A stretch of DNA of 64,000 bases from Pseudomonas grimontii (GTDB taxonomy: Bacteria > Pseudomonadota > Gammaproteobacteria > Pseudomonadales > Pseudomonadaceae): contig NZ_VFES01000025.1 of NCBI RefSeq assembly GCF_007858185.1, positions 1 through 64,000 on the forward strand, written 5' to 3'. This document shows, one piece after another, positions 61,339-64,000 of this stretch (within the stretch, counting starts at the first letter, position 1; each line of letters begins with the position of its first letter). The position numbers were made by a program, and so were the translations under genes. The notes beneath the pieces were generated by a model that was given only the letters and a program-made list of their open reading frames with translations, did not search any database and was not told where the DNA came from.

Positions 61339-61917
61339 TCACGACAGCCCTTGCTCGTAAAACGCCTCTATAAAGCCCAGGCTCCACATGCCCAGCCCGA
61401 TAACGATCCAGATTGCGTTAGCCCAAGTCAGGCGATTGTTCGCCTCGCCATGTGTGTCGCCCTCGATCAGGTTCACCGCGCCTTGCACCTGCACGAACAG
61501 CGCTACCTGCACGATCATCAAGCACACGCTCAACTTCATTGCCGTCATGGCGGTGACGAAAAAAACGTAGGTAAAGGGTAACAACCCACACGCAATAAGC
61601 CCCAGCGCCATGGCTCGCGGCCACCAGCGGTACGGCGTACCGTCAAGCGCCAGTTTCTGCCTGATTTTCATCACCAGCGAATACAGAAAAAACACCGAGA
61701 AGAACGCTCGCACCAGCGGCAACACCTTTGCGCCAGTAGCCCGCCGATAGCAGGCCCACTGCTGGTAACACCAATAGAAGAGATAAAAACCTTGGGACAG
61801 CAATACCATCAGGACCAGCTTGCGCGGCGCGACCACGAAGAATGTAGGTTGGATGGCGGAGACTGGAGTGCGCAGATCAGCTTGTGGAGGCGCGTAGGGG
61901 TTTTCGATGACAGACAT
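61339..61917 (-). CDS. Hypothetical membrane protein with NPYAPP start
   Basis: The 192-residue product begins with MSVIENPYAPPQAD, a motif common in small Gammaproteobacterial membrane proteins. Five hydrophobic segments follow (LVLMVLLSQGFYLFYWCYQQW; FFSVFFLYSLVM; LGLIACGLLPFTYVFFV; VCLMIVQVALFVQV; IWIVIGLGMWSLGFI). The fold recalls DUF4234-type proteins, but I cannot assign it. It stands alone. Confidence 0.7.
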   Translation of the reverse strand: MSVIENPYAPPQADLRTPVSAIQPTFFVVAPRKLVLMVLLSQGFYLFYWCYQQWACYRRATGAKVLPLVRAFFSVFFLYSLVMKIRQKLALDGTPYRWWPRAMALGLIACGLLPFTYVFFVTAMTAMKLSVCLMIVQVALFVQVQGAVNLIEGDTHGEANNRLTWANAIWIVIGLGMWSLGFIEAFYEQGLS

Positions 61918-62023
61918 CGGAAAGACTCACAGGTAATAATCGGACTGAAAGCTTAACGATCAAGGTTCACCAAGGTTTAAGGCAGCAAAAATTAAGAACG
62001 GTCCTACATCGGATACTCCAATT

Positions 62024-63469
62024 TCAATGCTGAGCCATTGCCACTGGGTAGACCGACTCCCACCCTCCCCCCAACGCCTTGTACAACCCCACCATCGCCA
62101 GCGACACCCCGGTGGAACTCTCCACCCACTGCTCCTGCGTGGCCAGCAGCGCACTTTGCACGGTGAGTACGTTGACGAAATCCACCACGCCTTCGACGTA
62201 CCGGTGCTGCGCGGTGGTCAGGGCGATCTGGTTCTGGCGCACGGCTTCGGCGAGGCTGTCGCGGCGCAGTTGGCTGGCGTTGTAGCGGGTCAATTGATCG
62301 TCGATTTCATGCCAGGCGCGCAGCACGGTTTGCTGGTAGGCCAGGGCCGCTTCCTGTTGCTGGGCTTCGCGCAGGTTCACCATGCCTTGCAGGCGTCCAC
62401 CGTTGAACAGCGGCAGGCTCAATTGCGGGCCGAAGGCAAACGCGCGGGAGCTCCACGAGCCGAAATCCGACAGTTGCATGGCCTGGGAGCCGAGGTTGCC
62501 GGACAAGGTGATGCGCGGGTAAAAGTCGCCCTTGGCCACACCGATGCTGGCGGTGGCGGCGTGCAGGCGCGCCTCGGCCTGGCGGATGTCGGGGCGGCGC
62601 TCGGCGAGTTCCGACGGCAGGCCGATGGCGACTTGGTGTTGGCTCTGCGGTACGGCGGCGTCCTTGGACAATTGCGCGTGCAGGGCTTGCGGTGGCTCGC
62701 CCATCAACAGGCTGAGGGCGTTGATCAACTGGTCCTGGCGTTGCTGTAAATCCGGCAGGCGCGCTTCGATGGCAGCGACCTGGGCGGCGGCTTCGGCGAC
62801 GTCCAGGTCGGTGGCCACGCCGTCGGCCAGGCGCAGTTGCGAGAGCTTGAGGCTGTGGCGGGCGACGTCGAGGTTTTGCTCGGTCACCGCGCGGGTATTT
62901 TGCACGCCGCGCAGTTGGATGTAGTCCTGGGCGGTCTCGGCCAGCACCGATAACAGCACGGCGCGGCGGTCGTTTTCCGCCACTTGCAGGGTGGCATCGG
63001 CGGCTTCGGTTTCGCGTTTGACGCGGCCCCAGAAGTCCAGCTCCCAAGACGCCGAGAACCCCGCGTCCCACTGGTTGAACGCGGAACGGCCGTTTTCGCC
63101 GGAGGGGTCGTTCAAGCCTTTGCCGCTGTTGCGTTTGCGCTGGTAGGCACCCGTGGCGTCGACAGTGGGATAACGCTCGGCGGTGGTCACCTGGCGGACC
63201 GCACGGCTTTGTTGCAGGCGGCGGCTGGCCAGTTTCAGGTCGAGGTTATCGGTGAGCGCCCGGCGGGTAAGCGCCGACAGTTGCTCGTCGTGGAACACGT
63301 CCCACCAGCGCTCTTGCAGCGGCTCGCTGACAGCGCGGCTGGCGGCTTGTCGACCTTGAGGTTCGCTCCACTGCGTGGCGTGCGGCGTGTGCGGGCGCTG
63401 AAAATCCGGTCCGACGGTGCAGGCGCCCAGGCTGATAACGCTCAGGGTGAGCCAGGCAAGGTGTCTCAT
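62024..63469 (-). CDS. NodT-family outer-membrane efflux lipoprotein
   Basis: The 481-residue product has lipobox LGAC (Cys about residue 17) and VGPDFQRP, then the two TolC repeats (LTDNLDLKLASRRLQQSRAV; RPDIRQAEARLHAATASIGVA). It ends in EMAQH-like residues after GGGWES, as usual. It overlaps the upstream EmrA-type gene by four bases (63466-63469) and forms the outer channel of that pump. Confidence 0.93.
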   Translation of the reverse strand: MRHLAWLTLSVISLGACTVGPDFQRPHTPHATQWSEPQGRQAASRAVSEPLQERWWDVFHDEQLSALTRRALTDNLDLKLASRRLQQSRAVRQVTTAERYPTVDATGAYQRKRNSGKGLNDPSGENGRSAFNQWDAGFSASWELDFWGRVKRETEAADATLQVAENDRRAVLLSVLAETAQDYIQLRGVQNTRAVTEQNLDVARHSLKLSQLRLADGVATDLDVAEAAAQVAAIEARLPDLQQRQDQLINALSLLMGEPPQALHAQLSKDAAVPQSQHQVAIGLPSELAERRPDIRQAEARLHAATASIGVAKGDFYPRITLSGNLGSQAMQLSDFGSWSSRAFAFGPQLSLPLFNGGRLQGMVNLREAQQQEAALAYQQTVLRAWHEIDDQLTRYNASQLRRDSLAEAVRQNQIALTTAQHRYVEGVVDFVNVLTVQSALLATQEQWVESSTGVSLAMVGLYKALGGGWESVYPVAMAQH

Positions 63470-64000
63470 TGCTGGGCCACCTCACGCTGCTTGACCAGCT
63501 GCGTGTCGACGCTGGCTTCAACCGACATGCCGACCCGCAGGCGCTCGGTCAGCGGTTGGTTGGGTTCGAGGACGATTTTTACCGGGATACGCTGCACCAC
63601 CTTGGTGAAGTTGCCGGTAGCGTTATCCGGTTTGACCGACGCAAAGGTCACGCCTGTGGCAGGTGCGAGGCTCTCCAGGTGGCCGTGGAGCAGCGCCCCG
63701 TCGAGGCTGTCGACCCGCACCTGCACGGCCTGGCCGGCATGCATAGGGGACAGCTGGGTTTCCTGGAAATTGGCGACCACGTAGGCCTCGGCCAACGGTA
63801 CCACCGCGAGGATCTTGCTGCCCGGCGTCACATAGGCCCCCACCCGCACCGCGCGCTCACCGACCATGCCATCCACCGGCGCGACGATGCGCGTGTAGGA
63901 CAGCTGATAGCTGGCCATTTCCAACGCAGCCTGGGCACGCTTGAGTCCACCTTCGGCCGCATCGCGCTGGGCGGCGAGGATCTCCACTTGCTTACGTTCA
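63466..64000 (-). CDS. EmrA/HlyD-type adaptor, partial (continues past the right edge)
   Basis: The visible C-terminal 178 residues contain the end of the helical hairpin (EGGLKRAQAALEMASYQLSY) and the second lipoyl half TRIVAPVDGMVGERAVRVGAYVTPGSK, followed by the EmrA-like beta-barrel with FTKVVQRIPVKI. The N-terminus and membrane anchor lie outside the window. The NodT gene follows with an ATGA overlap, so an EmrB-type MFS partner is likely to lie upstream, beyond 64000. Confidence 0.9.
   Translation of the reverse strand, partial: ERKQVEILAAQRDAAEGGLKRAQAALEMASYQLSYTRIVAPVDGMVGERAVRVGAYVTPGSKILAVVPLAEAYVVANFQETQLSPMHAGQAVQVRVDSLDGALLHGHLESLAPATGVTFASVKPDNATGNFTKVVQRIPVKIVLEPNQPLTERLRVGMSVEASVDTQLVKQREVAQQ

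Overview
The window reads as chromosomal DNA of a fluorescent-group Pseudomonas. The supporting signs are GC-rich coding with strong codon bias, several paired REP-type palindromes (GTGGGAGGGGGCTTGCCCCC-like and GTGGCGAGCGGGCTTG-like), a pgaABCD exopolysaccharide operon, a cdiBAI contact-dependent inhibition locus and FUSC/NodT-type efflux operons. No rRNA, tRNA or CRISPR array was seen. About 48 genes are supported, most on the minus strand.

Layout. 1-8 kb: a LysE exporter, a VWA lipoprotein followed by an ECF sigma factor and putative anti-sigma pair, and a cluster of six small envelope lipoproteins that includes a CsgG/DUF4810/DUF799 trio. 8-10 kb: two RDD membrane proteins and a membrane-extended signal peptidase I. 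10-23 kb: a CDI locus transcribed right to left as cdiB, cdiA (2787 aa), an overlapping immunity gene, a start-less orphan toxin module, then an AT-rich string of immunity-like genes (SUKH, Imm6-like, unknowns) with a MITE-like inverted-repeat element inside. 23.7-30 kb: pgaABCD. 30-32.7 kb: a DUF945 protein and an unknown membrane protein separated by a 145-bp hairpin repeat. 32.8-37.9 kb: marR-FUSC-DUF1656-HlyD-NodT efflux operon with a visible promoter and operator. 38-41 kb: gene remnants, a frameshifted gene coupled to a small membrane protein, and a Fic protein.

41-58 kb is the most unusual part. One minus-strand operon encodes a GT39-type glycosyltransferase, a sulfotransferase, a 2104-aa LEPR-XLL/DUF4347 protein with 13 tandem Ig-like repeats, a TolC-like lipoprotein, a stand-alone APS kinase (CysC) and a DUF2789 protein. 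Divergent from it are a phage-tail-collar protein and a DUF6916 protein. Converging on these is a second operon for two HlyD-type adaptors (one with a GAF-like cytoplasmic half), a PqqD-like/M50 site-2-protease/HlyD fusion and a GNAT acetyltransferase. I read this as a dedicated export and modification system for the giant surface protein, in which CysC supplies PAPS to the sulfotransferase. No ABC ATPase is present in the cluster.

58-64 kb: a TPR-like periplasmic protein coupled to a DUF3142 protein, a truncated remnant ORF, an unknown membrane protein, and a NodT/EmrA efflux pair that runs off the right edge.
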